Below are positions 34,370 to 45,423 of a stretch of 49,895 nt of DNA, piece by piece. The first letter of the stretch is position 1. Each line of letters starts with the position of its first letter. Source of the stretch: Terfezia claveryi (taxonomy: Eukaryota > Ascomycota > Pezizomycetes > Pezizales > Pezizaceae); the NCBI GenBank assembly GCA_015179025.1, contig WHUX01000306.1, positions 1 through 49,895 on the forward strand, given 5' to 3'. Both the position numbers and the translations under genes were made by a program. The notes under the pieces were generated by a model. It did no database searches. It was not told the origin of the DNA and saw only the letters and a program-made list of their open reading frames with translations.

Positions 34370-36251
34370 ATGCCTCGAAAGGGTAAGCACAATAAGAGTA
34401 AGGACAATAAAGGCAAAGGGAAAGAGATTGCTACTCTGAAGCGTCAGGCTTTAACCCATGACTTAAGGGGGGTCGCACGAATAGTGGATAAAACCGGCGG
34501 GTCATTCAAGTTCAGCGCAGTAATCAAATTTTCTGCCAGGTCATCCTCCTCCAGGAACACTCCACAGGACTTTGTAGACTACCCGGAAGCGGCAACAGAA
34601 ACAGATACCTCGCCAACGACACAGAAGAAAATATCTGGAGAGGAACTAGCAAGACAGGATGTGGGTGCAGACAATTCAGGTGTGGTATTGGAAAACATTC
34701 CCTCCCAGTCTGTGGTGAGGTCGCAAAAAGAGGGCGGCAGCTGCACAACAGGGACAGTTCAAGTAGTAAGTTTTTGCAGGATAAATAGCAAATTATGGGC
34801 TAACTGGGATCAGAGTGGGAAGGATCTGGACAGATCGAATGCATCCTCCGAGAGAACTTCTGTCTCCAAGGCCAATATTGAGGCAGCAAAACCAAGGCCG
34901 CTGGAATCTATAATGACAAATAGCTATCTTCGGAATGCGCGGGAACACACCTCGGTGCTGGTGGGTAGCAGCGTTGTGGGCATACAAAAGGGAGAGAAAA
35001 TCAGCAGGAGGAACAGATCCATAACACAATTTTGCAGGGTGTTGAGAGATATGGTTGAAACAGCTGGTAATAGTATCGAGTATATCACGCTGTTCGAGGA
35101 TCCATTCCCGGATGCACAACGTATGGAAGAAATCCTGGATAAGGTGTGGTGGGATGTCGAACGAGATCATGTCACTGATCATACTCGGGACAATAAAATT
35201 GATGCATATGTGAGTCGCAGAGAGTAAATCTATTGTCAGGAAAGGTCACTGATGATGAGGATATAGCTTCGAAGTGTGCAATCTAGGACATGGTCATACA
35301 TTGTACATGAGGCGAAGAAGAACGTTGCCTTCTTGTACAAATTTGACCAGAACGCATCCAGGAGTTTCATAAAAAAACATGTTACCAAGCTGATGAAGCA
35401 GGACTGGTATACCTGTGCAGTGAGCCATCGTAAGGTATGTGCTAGCAGCCAGCAGGATACAATAAGAATCTGATGGAGTGTGGTTGTATAGAGATGGGGC
35501 TATCGGTTTAGAGCCGAGGAAGTAGTAGAGTTAATACACTAGCAGTATTTCAATGGAAAGAGAAAACTCGGGCATGTCGATCCAAGATTCCTGAAGAGTA
35601 TCAATGGACCGTTCCTCTGCTTGGTCTTTGCAGCCCTCTACAATACCCTCGGTGCCTGGGAGAGCGGGGAATGTAGGATCGGAGTCGAATTTAGCTATAT
35701 CAATACGATCGGTACGTAAAGGTACGATGAGGGGATATCTGCAGGTTGCTAACATTTGGTTCGTAGATGTGTATAAGAAGCTTCATGAGCAGTGGCAATG
35801 CTATCCAACGCGCGTCCAAGTAATGTTGGTGAGGTTAACCCAGTACGATATCGTCGAAAAGGGCCGGGTGAGTAGAAAGAAGGTCAAATTTGAGCATGAC
35901 AAGGCATATCATGTGGATGCGGAAGAAATAGAGGAGTTAGCAAAGGACCTGGCAGCGGGCCTGGAGAATGCTGGGTTAGAAACAAGGAGGGCAGTAAGGG
36001 AGGAGGAGGATGAAGGTAGTATGACAGGAGAGGACTTATAGGTAAGTGCCCAGCCGACACATATAGTGCAAGATGACAACGACGATGACGAGGATAACAG
36101 CGAGGGAGAGAAGGAGAATGACGAGCCATCTGACTCTGAGTACACAGAGGAGGATCAAGAGTATACCCAGTGGGATCTAGAGTACGAACACAGGATGGAG
36201 AAGGTAGCAGAGAGACTGCATGACTGGGATGTTGACAAGGGGAGGTTGTAG
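34370..36251 (+). pseudogene. Accessory protein 2: four-exon gene resembling DUF6532-type fungal proteins
   Basis: Exons 34370-35209, 35267-35434, 35492-35711 and 35767-36251 join in frame across three canonical introns of 55-57 bp to give about 570 codons. The N-terminus is basic (MPRKGKHNKSKDNKGKGKE) and serine-rich. The core runs from FCRVLRDMVETAGNSIEYIT and LFEDPFPDA through LYKFDQNASRSFIKKHV and NGPFLCLVFAALYNTLGAWE to YKKLHEQWQCYP, and the tail is very acidic. Helix spacing and the FIKKHV, LVFAALYNTL and HEQW motifs recall DUF6532, which is my tentative assignment. TAG at 35540 and 36039 interrupt it, each fitting CAG to TAG. The ATG at 34370 was chosen because the basic start matches the decayed copy at 10830. 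Function unknown. Confidence 0.6.
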
Positions 36252-37279
36252 AAGAGGGTTGGAACTTTTCTTTTCTATGTAGGTTAGTGCGTGGTATCAT
36301 TAATATGGAATGTAAAATGGGAATAGAGGTGGAAAGCGGGGTTATATCATTTGCTGGGTATAGGAAGGAGTGTGGAGGATGGTGGGAATACCATGCGGGT
36401 CTAATGGTTGAAGCATGGGTCAGGAATTGTGGGTTTTTATGGAGGATTATTTTGTATCTTTGATTTTGTCGGATGTGGTAGGCAAAGGATATAATTTTTG
36501 GAGGTAGATATGGTATCGAGGTAATACGGGAATAGAAATATCAGTCGCAGGGGAGGATTTTGGGAATACAATGATAGTTAGGTTATTGGGGTGTTGCGGG
36601 TTGGCATTGGGGGATGTGGTTATGGCGGGGGATATATAGGCATGCCGCAGGCAGGGCGGACAATGGATATAGAGAAATTCGGATTCCGAGAGTACAAAGG
36701 AAGGAGATTAGAGGTTGTGGCTAGCTAGAAGTGAGCAATAAAGATATGAGGAGAGAGATCAAATGGATAATGACAAAGATGTATAACTTCGTGGCAGGAC
36801 AAGTAAGGGGGTGAATGTCTCTCAGGACACAAGAAGCGGGCGTACATATGGCGCCTGGAAGAGTGAGAAACGAAGCATATGACGGCAGGACATGAGATGT
36901 CCAGGGGATGGGGAATGGTAAAAGGGAGCCGGGGAGGCAGCCGCAAAGAAAACGCCATGGGTAGATTCAGGGAGGGATGAGGGAGCAACGGCGCAGTCAA
37001 AGGAGAACATAAGGAATCTGGTGCTGTGGGAGGGAGATGTGAGAAATCTGGCACCATGGGAAGAAGACACGGGGGGTCTTGTGTCACGGAAGGAAGACAC
37101 GGGGGGTCTTGTGTCATGGAAGGAAGACACGGGGGATCTTCCATCAGGGAAGAAAGACACATAAAGGCTGGTGCCGGGGCGGCGTTGGTCAAGGAGGTGG
37201 ACATGGAGATTGGCAGCTTGTCGCTGGAGGCGCCATGGGCGCCAGAGGCAGTAGGGGCAACCGAGATTCATTGCTGATG
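36252..37279. other. Right subterminal region of the Plavaka element
   Basis: Purine-rich non-coding DNA without a credible gene. It includes a short tandem array (37068-37165) and ends in the right TIR at 37279. The open frames at 36725-37318 lie across the repeats and are not supported. Confidence 0.5.
37068..37165. repeat. 30-bp tandem repeat (GAAGACACGGGGGGTCTTGT)
   Basis: Three close copies and degenerate flanking ones (back to about 37010) of a unit with GAAGACACGGGGGGTCTTGT followed by GTCACGGAAG. Each contains an internal GAAGACAC / GTCTT partial palindrome. The position just inside the right end suits transposase-binding subterminal repeats. Confidence 0.8.
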
Positions 37280-37454
37280 TGTCATAGTTATAGTCTCAAA
37301 GGGTCTATAATAGTATAGCATAAAAGTACTTGAAGAAGCCTAGCAAAAGTAAATATAACCTAGACTAGCTTGGACTACTTAGATAGTTAGGGATAGCCAA
37401 TATAGCTTGAAGAGTGTAAACGACTTAAATGGTCTAAATTTCTAGATTATATTC

Positions 37455-38172
37455 TATAATGGAGAATGTTATTTCATTACTTATATAATTCATTATATAC
37501 TTTTTATATTTCCTATATTACTACTATGTTATGTAACTAAGCCTCTTAGTTGAAGGACTAGCCTTCCACTACCTCCTATTGCTTTATAAGCGTCTATAGT
37601 ATATAGAATTTGCTATGGGAAATTCAATGGAACTTGCCATATGAAGATACCTTATTATGGCCATATAACCTTTGTTTAAAGTGTGTGACTCATTACTATG
37701 GCTATATGACTATCGTTTAGGGCGTGTGACTCATTACTATGGCCACATGACCATCGTTTAGGGCATGTGACTCATTACTATAGCCACATGACCCTTTTTG
37801 TACAGTGTACTACCTTCTAGTATGCCATCCTTTATTGTATTTATTTCCTTAGTCATTAGATCTCAGAAGAGTATAAATAGGCTGCTGGATTCCCTCTGGA
37901 ATCCACAGAATAGAAGACAAGCAACAAGAAGCTCACAGTAGTAAGCAAGTCTATATTTCGATCAGATTAAGATCATATAGCTTAGATAGAATAAATCATA
38001 TAAGAGAGATTATACCAATTAATTACTATTCTCTCCAGGAATGTCCCATATAGTAATCTCCCTACTCTTCTAAGGTTTACCTCAGCAAAACGAAATACAC
38101 AAACATCTGTGTCTACAGATATAGATTGTATAAATGGTACTAAATGAATACTGTCTAGTACCATTCATTATA
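37455..38172 (+). repeat. Left LTR of the short Gypsy A derivative
   Basis: 718 bp; its ends read TATAATG and CATTATA where the other copies have TGTAATG and CATTACA. It contains three 41-bp U3 repeats with TGACTCA at 37686, 37727 and 37768, and a TATA box, AGTATAAATAGG, near 37871. Confidence 0.88.
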
Positions 38173-39003
38173 TTTTTTTTAACTTACTTACTCTTAAATC
38201 TAAGGCTTGATCAACTTTCAGATACTTTATTACACTCATGCAAGTGTATACAATTCGACATATACAAGTGCACATCTAAAAATCGATATTGTTATTCAAC
38301 TAGCTAGCCAACAAAATTCAATAAACGAAATATAGACTCTCAACTGTAGTACATCAACAAAAAACTTAGAAGCAAGCTAAGCAGAGCTCTAATGGGCTGT
38401 AGTATCCCATATTAAACAATCCCACCCTCGTTCACAATACTTTCCCAATAAGATTGATAACTCATTTGTACTTCTAGCAACTGCTATTACATTGTACCTG
38501 TAAATCTAGTAACTATTGAAAAACCAGCCCCCTAAGTCCTAGGAATAATTGGTCTATACAACCAATCGTCATAATCCTAAGGCTTAAATTTACTGCCTCC
38601 ACTGCAGCCATTTCTTCCAGAAAAAGTATTAGAATTCAGAACAGCTCTTGAACTGGAGAAAGATAATATAAAGTTAGATGGCTAGAATACTCTCCTAAAT
38701 ATGATTTCTGAGTAAACGCCAAGAATATCACTATAGAAATTCTCCAAGACTTCTGAATGACTGGAAGTATAGAAAATATATTCAAGAGATATCAAAGGAC
38801 TAAAGGAAAATAAGGACTACGAACCAGAGATAAGACTTGAGCTCTTATCCAACAAAAACAAGATAGAATCATGAGTCAAGGAAACACTAAGGATATTCAT
38901 GTTAATGCTAATGTATTAACAATACATCAAATCTTAAGATGTATAGAAACTAATTTAGCAGAGCGAAAAAAGTAAGGTTAGAAAATCCTTCTATGTGGGG
39001 AAG

Positions 39004-39725
39004 TGTAATGAAGAACATTATTTCATTGCTTATATAATTGATTATATACTTTTTGTATTTCTATATTATTACTATGTTATGTAACTAAGCCTCTCGGTTG
39101 AAGGACTAGCCTTTCACCACCTCCTATTGCTTTATAAGTATCCATAGTACATAGAATTTGCTATAGGAAATTCCATGGAACTTGCCATATAAAGACACCC
39201 TCATTATGGCTGCATGACCTTTGTTTTAAGGCATGTGACTCATTACTATAGCTATATGACCATTGTTTAGGGCCTGTGACTCATTACTATGGCCACATGA
39301 CTATTATTTAGGGCGTGTGACTCATTACTATAGCTACATGACCCCTTTTTGTACAGCGCACTACCTTCTGGTATGCTATCCTTTATTGTATTTATTTCCT
39401 TAGTCATCAGATTACAGAGGAGTATAAATAGGCCACTAGATTCCCTTTGGAATCCACAGAAGGGAAGACAAGCAACAAGAAGCTCATAGCAGCAAGCAAG
39501 CCTATATTCTGATCAGATCAAGATTATATAGCTTAGATAGAACAAATCATATAAGATAGATTACACCACTTAATTACTGTTCTCTCTAGAAACATTCCAC
39601 ATAGTAATCTTCCTACTCTTCTAAGGTCTTACCTCAGCAGAACTGAAATACATAAACATCTATATCTACAGATATAGATTGTATAAATGGTACCAAATGA
39701 ATACTGTCTAGTACTATTCATTACA
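39004..39725 (+). repeat. Right LTR of the short Gypsy A derivative
   Basis: 722 bp with perfect TGTAATG..CATTACA termini. TGACTCA sites are at 39236, 39277 and 39318, and a TATA box, AGTATAAATAGG, near 39421. A purine-rich tract (GTGGGGAAG) lies just upstream and could be the polypurine tract. Confidence 0.9.
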
Positions 39726-40147
39726 TATTCTTAAGAGTAGACAAGATTTATATATAAGCAAAACTGAGATATATATAAAAATAGTGATTATAGGTAGTAT
39801 ACAAGCTTAAACCTTATACTTTTAAGCTTTTATAATATCTTCCATTCTTAATTAATATTATCCTTTAAAGAAGCTAACCTACTAAGAATATTAGTACTTC
39901 AATAATCTATATATTTAGAGGCTTTAATAATATTTTTCTATAACTAATTATAATGATTTATTAGTAGATAAATAGGGTTGGTCAATCGTTATTTCAATTA
40001 AGCTAATTTCAATTACGGAGCACCTTGGCATGGCAAAACTAGCGCAAATTAAAAATTTTGATTGACTGACCAAAGTTGGCCGACCAGGTTAAATCTTCAG
40101 TTAAGCCTGCTTAGTAACATCGAGATCACGACTCAGCATTCATCAAC

Positions 40148-41407
40148 ATGCCACAACTTACTCGGTGGAGGGTGTTGCTGAAACACATTTGGGAGCTCAT
40201 AGAGCTGCTTATAGAGGTGCTCAAGATGATGCCTGAGGATGACATGATATTAATGCTGTTGGACGAGGTGTTGGGTATTTATAAAAAGATATTAGCACAC
40301 CGCTATTTCGCTGCTCGAGGGAGTGCTGAGAGGCACCATGTGAGAGAGATATTGATCTTGGAGAACTTGATTAGGAATTATCCGGAATCTGCTTTCCTGA
40401 ATCTATTCAGAATGCATCGAACATCCTTTTGGATGCTTGTGGATCTCATAACCCCTATGTAGCCTGCAGAACCAGGAGCAAAAACACCACCTCGTCCAAT
40501 CTATCAATAGGTTGCTGTCGCTCTATATGTTATTGGGAGTGTTAGTGGAGGAGGGAAGGAGCGGTCCCGAATTGCATTGAACATATCCAAGGGTGCTGTG
40601 GGAATCTACATGTGGCGTACACTTACGGTTCTCAGCAACCTTTTACCTGAGTATGTCAGATGGCCTTCAGTTGAAGAGCGTGCTAGGTATGCAGAGCAGC
40701 GCAGTATGGCAGGAGGAGCTCAGGAGATTTTCCAGGATTGTGTAGGGTTTCTAGATGGATCAATTATAGTTCTTCGTGATAAGCCTCAGGTCGATCCAGA
40801 GGCTTACTTTTCTAGAAAGAAGGAGTATGGAATTAACCTGTGAGCTGTTTGTGATTGGAACCGACGCTTCATATATGTAATAATGGGCCACACTGCAGCA
40901 GCCCATGACTCTACGGCTTTCAAAAATTCAAAACTCTACAAAAACCGTATTTCCTATTTCCGAAACCATGAATATCTGCTAGCAGATAAAGCCTATGGCC
41001 TTGAAAAGCATGTCATTGTACCTTTTAAAGAGCCCTATGCACGAGAACAAGATAAGGCGGCCTTCAATTATCAACTCTCTATACCACGAGTCAAAATTGA
41101 GCATACATTTGGTATACTTAAAGGAAGGTTCCCTTCTCTACGCAGCTTGCCGGTACGCATTGGCTTGGATCAGCAAGAAGGGCATTAGCGGGTTGCAATA
41201 TGGATATCGGCATGTCTAGTTCTTCACAATTGGCTGCATGAAGTACAGAATGAGGTTGAAGAGGACTGGTTGGAAGATGATTTGTTATTATCTACACAAC
41301 TTGAAGATGATGAACTTCTACAAAGACAACAAGGAGGGAATGAAGATGCAAGAGCTAGTGCAGAAGCGAGAGTGGGTAAAGTTCGTCGAGAAGAGTTGGT
41401 GAGGTAG
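40148..41407 (+). pseudogene. PIF/Harbinger DDE transposase, four in-frame stops
   Basis: A single frame of about 419 codons. The first Asp is in CVGFLDGSIIVLRDKP, the second in MGHTAAAHDSTAFKNS, and the Glu in PRVKIEHTFGILKGRFPSL. An N-terminal helix region is YPESAFLNLFRMHRTSFWML. Interrupting codons are TAG 40460, TAG 40508, TGA 40841 and TAG 41186, the last between GH and RVAIWISACLVLHNWLHE. All are in the same frame and fit C-to-T change from CAG or CGA. No frameshift is needed, so damage is only by point mutation. The end could be at 41407 or at the next stop near 41430. Confidence 0.9.
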
Positions 41408-41430
41408 GTTACTGAGATCCTCGGTTTTCA

Positions 41431-41535
41431 ATGATAGGGGGGTTGTTCATTTGGAGTGTTGTTGGCGGGGGTGTTGTTGGCGGGGATGTTGTTGGCGGAG
41501 GTGTTGTTGGCGGGGGTGTTGTTGGCGGGGGTGTT
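41431..41535. repeat. 18-bp tandem repeat (GTTGTTGGCGGGGGTGTT)
   Basis: About five units lie between the convergent 3' ends of the two Harbinger genes. They produce a Gly/Val-rich plus-strand frame that is not a gene. Guanine runs are on the plus strand. Confidence 0.85.
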
Positions 41536-41640
41536 GGGGTATTGGGGGGCGGGGAGGAGTTGGTTTGGAGGTTGATTGTGTCCGGTCATCATAGACATCA
41601 TCTGCATGAAGAGCTGAAATTGCTGAGCCTGAGCATCTGC

Positions 41641-42399
41641 TTATATCTTCACTATACGCTCCTGAGCTTCTAATTGCTTCTCAAACCTGCGCCCTTCTAC
41701 CTCCAGCTGCCTCTCTTTAAATTCTAGGCGCTGCTTTTGAAGCTCTCTTTCTAGCTGGATACGCTTATCCTCTTTCTCAAGTTCAATAACCCCACGATTA
41801 CCAATGATCTTCTCAAGCTCCTCTGCTTTTGTTTTCTCTCGAACTCGTCTTTTTGCTAGCTTCCTACTTGATGTACTAGTAGCAGCTGCAGATGTCGCTT
41901 TGGGGGGGGAAGTGTCCTCCCATTCGAAGTCTTCATCATCTGAGCCGATATTGTCTCGTTGTCTTTGGTCTTGCTGTTCTTGAATAGATGCTGAGTCTAG
42001 AGGATCTGGCTGCGGAGGTGCTGACTCTAAGATATTGATAGGTGTGATATTGGGACGGGTTCCCCAGATCTCATCCAATCTCCAGAACAAGGGACATTTT
42101 GACTCTAAGAGTGCATTGAATGTCAGGGCATTATCTTCACTGCGTACTCCTTCACCTGATTGATGCTGTAGCTTTCGCGTATTTCTCCATGCATTCTTCA
42201 TATTTTGGGCCTTTTCTCCAATGCGCTTCACAGTAATATCTTTATTATCTCCAAAAACCTGCTCCTTTACATCTTTATGCCATGTTGATTGTTTGCCACG
42301 TAGACTCTGCTGGTTCTCTTCCATCCAACAAACCATTCGCTCAACATCTTCTTTGACCCAGTTTCGAATGTGAGTGGTTTTCTGCCTTTCGGATGTCAT
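41641..42399 (-). CDS. Myb/SANT-like DNA-binding protein of PIF/Harbinger element
   Basis: An intact frame of 252 residues from ATG 42399. The N-terminal third is a Myb/SANT-like domain (WVKEDVERMVCWMEENQQSL, STWHKDVKEQVF, KRIGEKAQNMKNAWRNTRK, then CPLFWRLDEIWG). An acidic/serine linker follows (SDDEDFEWEDTSP), and the C-terminal third is a charged coiled-coil (KTKAEELEKIIG, LERELQKQRLEFKERQLEVE). In PIF/Harbinger elements such a protein binds the element ends and helps import the transposase into the nucleus. Unlike its partner transposase it has no stop codon. Convergent with 40148-41407. Confidence 0.9.
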   Translation of the reverse strand: MTSERQKTTHIRNWVKEDVERMVCWMEENQQSLRGKQSTWHKDVKEQVFGDNKDITVKRIGEKAQNMKNAWRNTRKLQHQSGEGVRSEDNALTFNALLESKCPLFWRLDEIWGTRPNITPINILESAPPQPDPLDSASIQEQQDQRQRDNIGSDDEDFEWEDTSPPKATSAAATSTSSRKLAKRRVREKTKAEELEKIIGNRGVIELEKEDKRIQLERELQKQRLEFKERQLEVEGRRFEKQLEAQERIVKI

Positions 42400-42659
42400 T
42401 GCGCAATATTGGGTGGTATTGTGATGTCGGGCGGTGTTGTGATATCGAGAGTTGCGAGTGGGGTTGTGATGTTGACTAGGGTGCTAATTTAATTTCAATT
42501 ATCGTTAATGGACTCTGGAGTCCCTTAACCAATTAAGAGTTCAATTAAATTATGATTAAGGCTCTGGCCAATGAGCGATGAGGCCAAGATGCCAAGGTGC
42601 TCGCCAAGGCGCTCCATAATTGAAATTAGCTTAATTGAAATAATGATTGACCAACCCTA

Positions 42660-44795
42660 CTATATCTTTATATCTTAATAAGAACTATTTACTTATTAAT
42701 AGTTAGTGCTTGATATAGATTTTACATAAGAATTTTGCTTTTCTTTTATACTCACTAAATTATAAAAAATACTCTACTAAGGTATATATTTTAAAAGTCA
42801 ATAATATATAAGTATATCAATAATATATAAATATAAGGGTATATAGACATAAAAGTATTTAGACATAAGAGTATATAAATATGAGGGCATATAGATAAAA
42901 AGACATATGATAAGTATATATAAATAAGGAAAAGATACTGAATAAACTATTAGAACTTTTTAAGTAGAGATATAGATCAATTAATCAATATATCTATCTT
43001 ATAATAAGCCTCCAATACTTTTGTTCATATTATAAGATCTTATAATCCTTATGTAAATACTTTGGACTATTCAAGTATTCCAAGTAGTCTAGACTACTCA
43101 TTTATTAGCCTAGTTGGCCTATTATAATTACTATAGTTACTGTTACTATTACTAAAGTAACTAAGGAAGTAACAAGTAACTAAAGCAACTATAGCAACTA
43201 ATAAAGTTACTGAAGTAATAGGTATAAAAGGCAAAGTAACTAGAACTTTGAATAGCTAACAACTATAACTACTTCTTCAAATATTTTATCTTTTGGAAGT
43301 ATAGTACCTTAGTATTATTATTATAGTAGATTTATATAGCTTCTGAAAAATAATGATATAATATAAGGTAGTACTATAGTCTAGTTGGTCTAGTGAGTAC
43401 TACCTAAAAAAATCCACAGTAGTATAATATTTTGATATTTAATTAGATATTGTAACCCTATAAAAAGGATAAAGTCTAGTCTTGAAATATTGGAGAGAGA
43501 TAATTTACAAGTATATACCTTCCATTTCTGCTAGTTTATATCTTAGTTATCAGATAGTAATTTAAGTTAAATAGCATTTAGGGTAATTCACCTACTAAGT
43601 TATTTGTGTTGAGATTGAACTGCTGAGCTTATCAGATTCTTTTTTAAATCGCAAGGCTTGACAAGCTCTCCCTTCCGTCGAAAGAGGGGGGGGAGTGGAA
43701 GGGTGGGGGCTAGTTACCAAGCAGTGAGGGAGGTGCAGGGCCGGTTTTGAGGCTCAAATTTTGGTTTCACTATGACTAATATCTATAGATTGTACTACCA
43801 CTTCCACCGCTACATTAGGACTAGTTCAGTTACCCCCAAAAAAGTAGCTACTTGATACCAGAAAAGGTAGTGTTCAATCTCAAAAAGAACAATTATTCAA
43901 CCCTGTTAAAATAGATCGAACTACCTATTCAGGATTAGGGTTACATAGGAGGGCCAACTACTGTGTAGTCACAGTAGTAGACTATAGTTTTTGACCTAGT
44001 ACTAATCTGTGATGGTGTAGTGATCCATGTCAACTACCCCGGCCATGACACATATTCCGAGATACTACGATAGCTAGACTTCCTCTACAGACTGGGTAAA
44101 TTGTTTCCTGACAATCTTGAATATGCTCTACAATATGCGCACACTAGCTAGTTGGATAACTCATATGAAGGTATCATATACACCAATCCACCTCGAAAAG
44201 GATATAATTGTCCCCTCCCTCTCAGTGTGACCCTATCACCCACAGATATTATGAATTAACAAGCCTACATAGTGCCAGCACCTTAACTTAGTATCTATAT
44301 TTATGTTAGGATACAATATATAGGCATAGGGCTATATAGAAAGTCGTTATTGTTCGGCACCTATTATGCATAATTTGGCTATTTCGTGCTTTCAGACCAT
44401 GTCAGCTAGTTTTTCAGTATTTTGATTATCTTTGACCTTTTATATCTTCTACAGCCTCTTTACCTATCTACTTGCCCAACTCCTATATCCTCTATACCCT
44501 GCATACTCTCACCTTCTACCCTATATCCTATACATCAAGGTTGATTAGGCTCCTCAATGATTATTTTATCCTATGATTTTCCTTATATATATCATAGGTT
44601 TCTTGAAGATTTTTTAACAACATCAATACCCATTTACATCTGCTGCTCCCGTATGTGCTGAAGGGGGGTATTGGAAGTCTATAGCCTATACCTCTAGATT
44701 TGCACTATAAGTCTCCATCTATAGTACTCTAGAGGCCTCCACTTATTATCTATTGTAGTCTAGAGGCCTCCACTTATTGCAATCAGAAAGCTTTG
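42660..44795. other. AT-rich region, no identifiable gene
   Basis: 42660-43650 is TA-rich with simple duplications (for example AATATATAAGTATATC near 42805, and AACTAA/AGTAAC repeats near 43150-43250). A guanine run of nine and further G tracts occur near 43688-43740. From about 44040 to 44400 the plus strand shows protein-like pieces between TAG codons (YRLGKLFPDNLEYALQYAHT, YEGIIYTNPPRKGYNCPLPL), perhaps a decayed transposon gene, not recognised. A 20-bp duplication with AGAGGCCTCCACTTATT is at about 44722 and 44760. Confidence 0.45.
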
Positions 44796-45423
44796 TGTAA
44801 AGTGTTGTATGGGGGACTGGACAATCAGATTAGATTAGATAAGGATCCAATCTAATCAGATAGTCTCAGGCTAGTAATGTATACTACAAAGTAGATTACT
44901 AATAGTGTATTGTTTATCCTCACTATTAAAGTTATTACTAGTAGCATAAGATTACTGTAATAGGTAAAGTAGTATAGGAGTGCCAAAGGCACTTAGAAAT
45001 TAACCAGTGGAACTTCTATATTGATTGTACTCTAACTATATTCTGAGTTCTAACTATCTGTCCAACTGAAGGGAAATTCAGGGGACTATATGTGATTCCA
45101 ACGGGGCAGTGCTGAGGCAGTGCTGAGGCAGTGCACCATCATCTGACCCTTACATGTGATAAAGATCTGCATCATCTGATCCTCTAGATAGTACTTCCAA
45201 ATACTATCTAGTACAAAATAGGTTAAGTCTTAACTTAGACTTATACATGTGAAAGCATGTGAAAGCATGTGATAACATGTGAAAGCATGTGAAATATTAG
45301 CAAGGCAGACAACACACAGAATGTTGTGTGTTTTGAGATGCTTGCTGAGTAAGAAAATACATAAGAAATACATTTGTGAGGGAGAGGGTTAGTCATAGGG
45401 TATGAGTAAGCCACTTCCTTATA
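44796..45423 (-). repeat. 3' LTR of the minus-strand chromovirus (candidate)
   Basis: Bounded by TGTAAAG (44796) and CTTATA (45423), like the termini of the 1081-2798 LTRs. It shares about 100 bp with them (GAAATTCAGGGGACTATAT to GCACCATCATCTGACCC, near 45070-45150). On the minus strand a purine tract (CAGGGAGGCA) abuts its start, right after the chromovirus 3' end. The reiterated CATGTGAAAG near 45245-45290 is inside it. Confidence 0.6.

Larger units (their letters stand above)
26631..37279. mobile_element. Large Plavaka-type (CACTA clan) element with two accessory genes
   Basis: The left end CATCAGCAAAGAA (26631) and the inverted right end CATCAGCAATGAA (from 37279) match at 12 of the first 13 bases and match the ends of the 3907-6322 element. 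CCTGACGCC motifs follow the left end (near 26653 and 26676), and 30-bp tandem repeats precede the right end. Inside are a transposase and two other genes. The block is visibly richer in G and C than its surroundings. I find no convincing target duplication (GGT and TGT flank it), so the exact borders remain inferred. The size, about 10.6 kb, is large but not unusual for CACTA-clan elements. Confidence 0.65.
37455..39725 (+). mobile_element. Short non-autonomous Gypsy A derivative with two LTRs
   Basis: LTRs at 37455-38172 and 39004-39725 flank about 830 bp. The 5-bp target duplication TATTC is at 37450-37454 and 39726-39730. The first ~450 bp inside match the leader of the Gypsy A element at 46909-47360, including the CAAGTGTATACAATTCGACA region. 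The rest (38620-39003) is not recognised. No gag or pol is present. It is a LARD/TRIM-like relative that would depend on Gypsy A proteins. Confidence 0.88.
39975..42657. mobile_element. PIF/Harbinger DNA transposon, complete
   Basis: TIRs begin GGGTTGGTCAATC; over the first 41 bases they differ at one position, and weaker similarity extends to about 55 bp (GGAGC.CCTTGGC). TA flanks both ends (39973-39974, 42658-42659). PIF/Harbinger elements normally duplicate 3 bp, so the third base may have mutated. Inside are the two genes typical of the superfamily, in convergent orientation: a DDE transposase (plus) and a Myb/SANT-like protein (minus). Confidence 0.92.

Noticed and set aside
36725..37318. 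Overlapping frames on both strands near the right end of the Plavaka element
   Set aside because: They lie across tandem repeats, conflict with each other and have no counterpart in the decayed copy.
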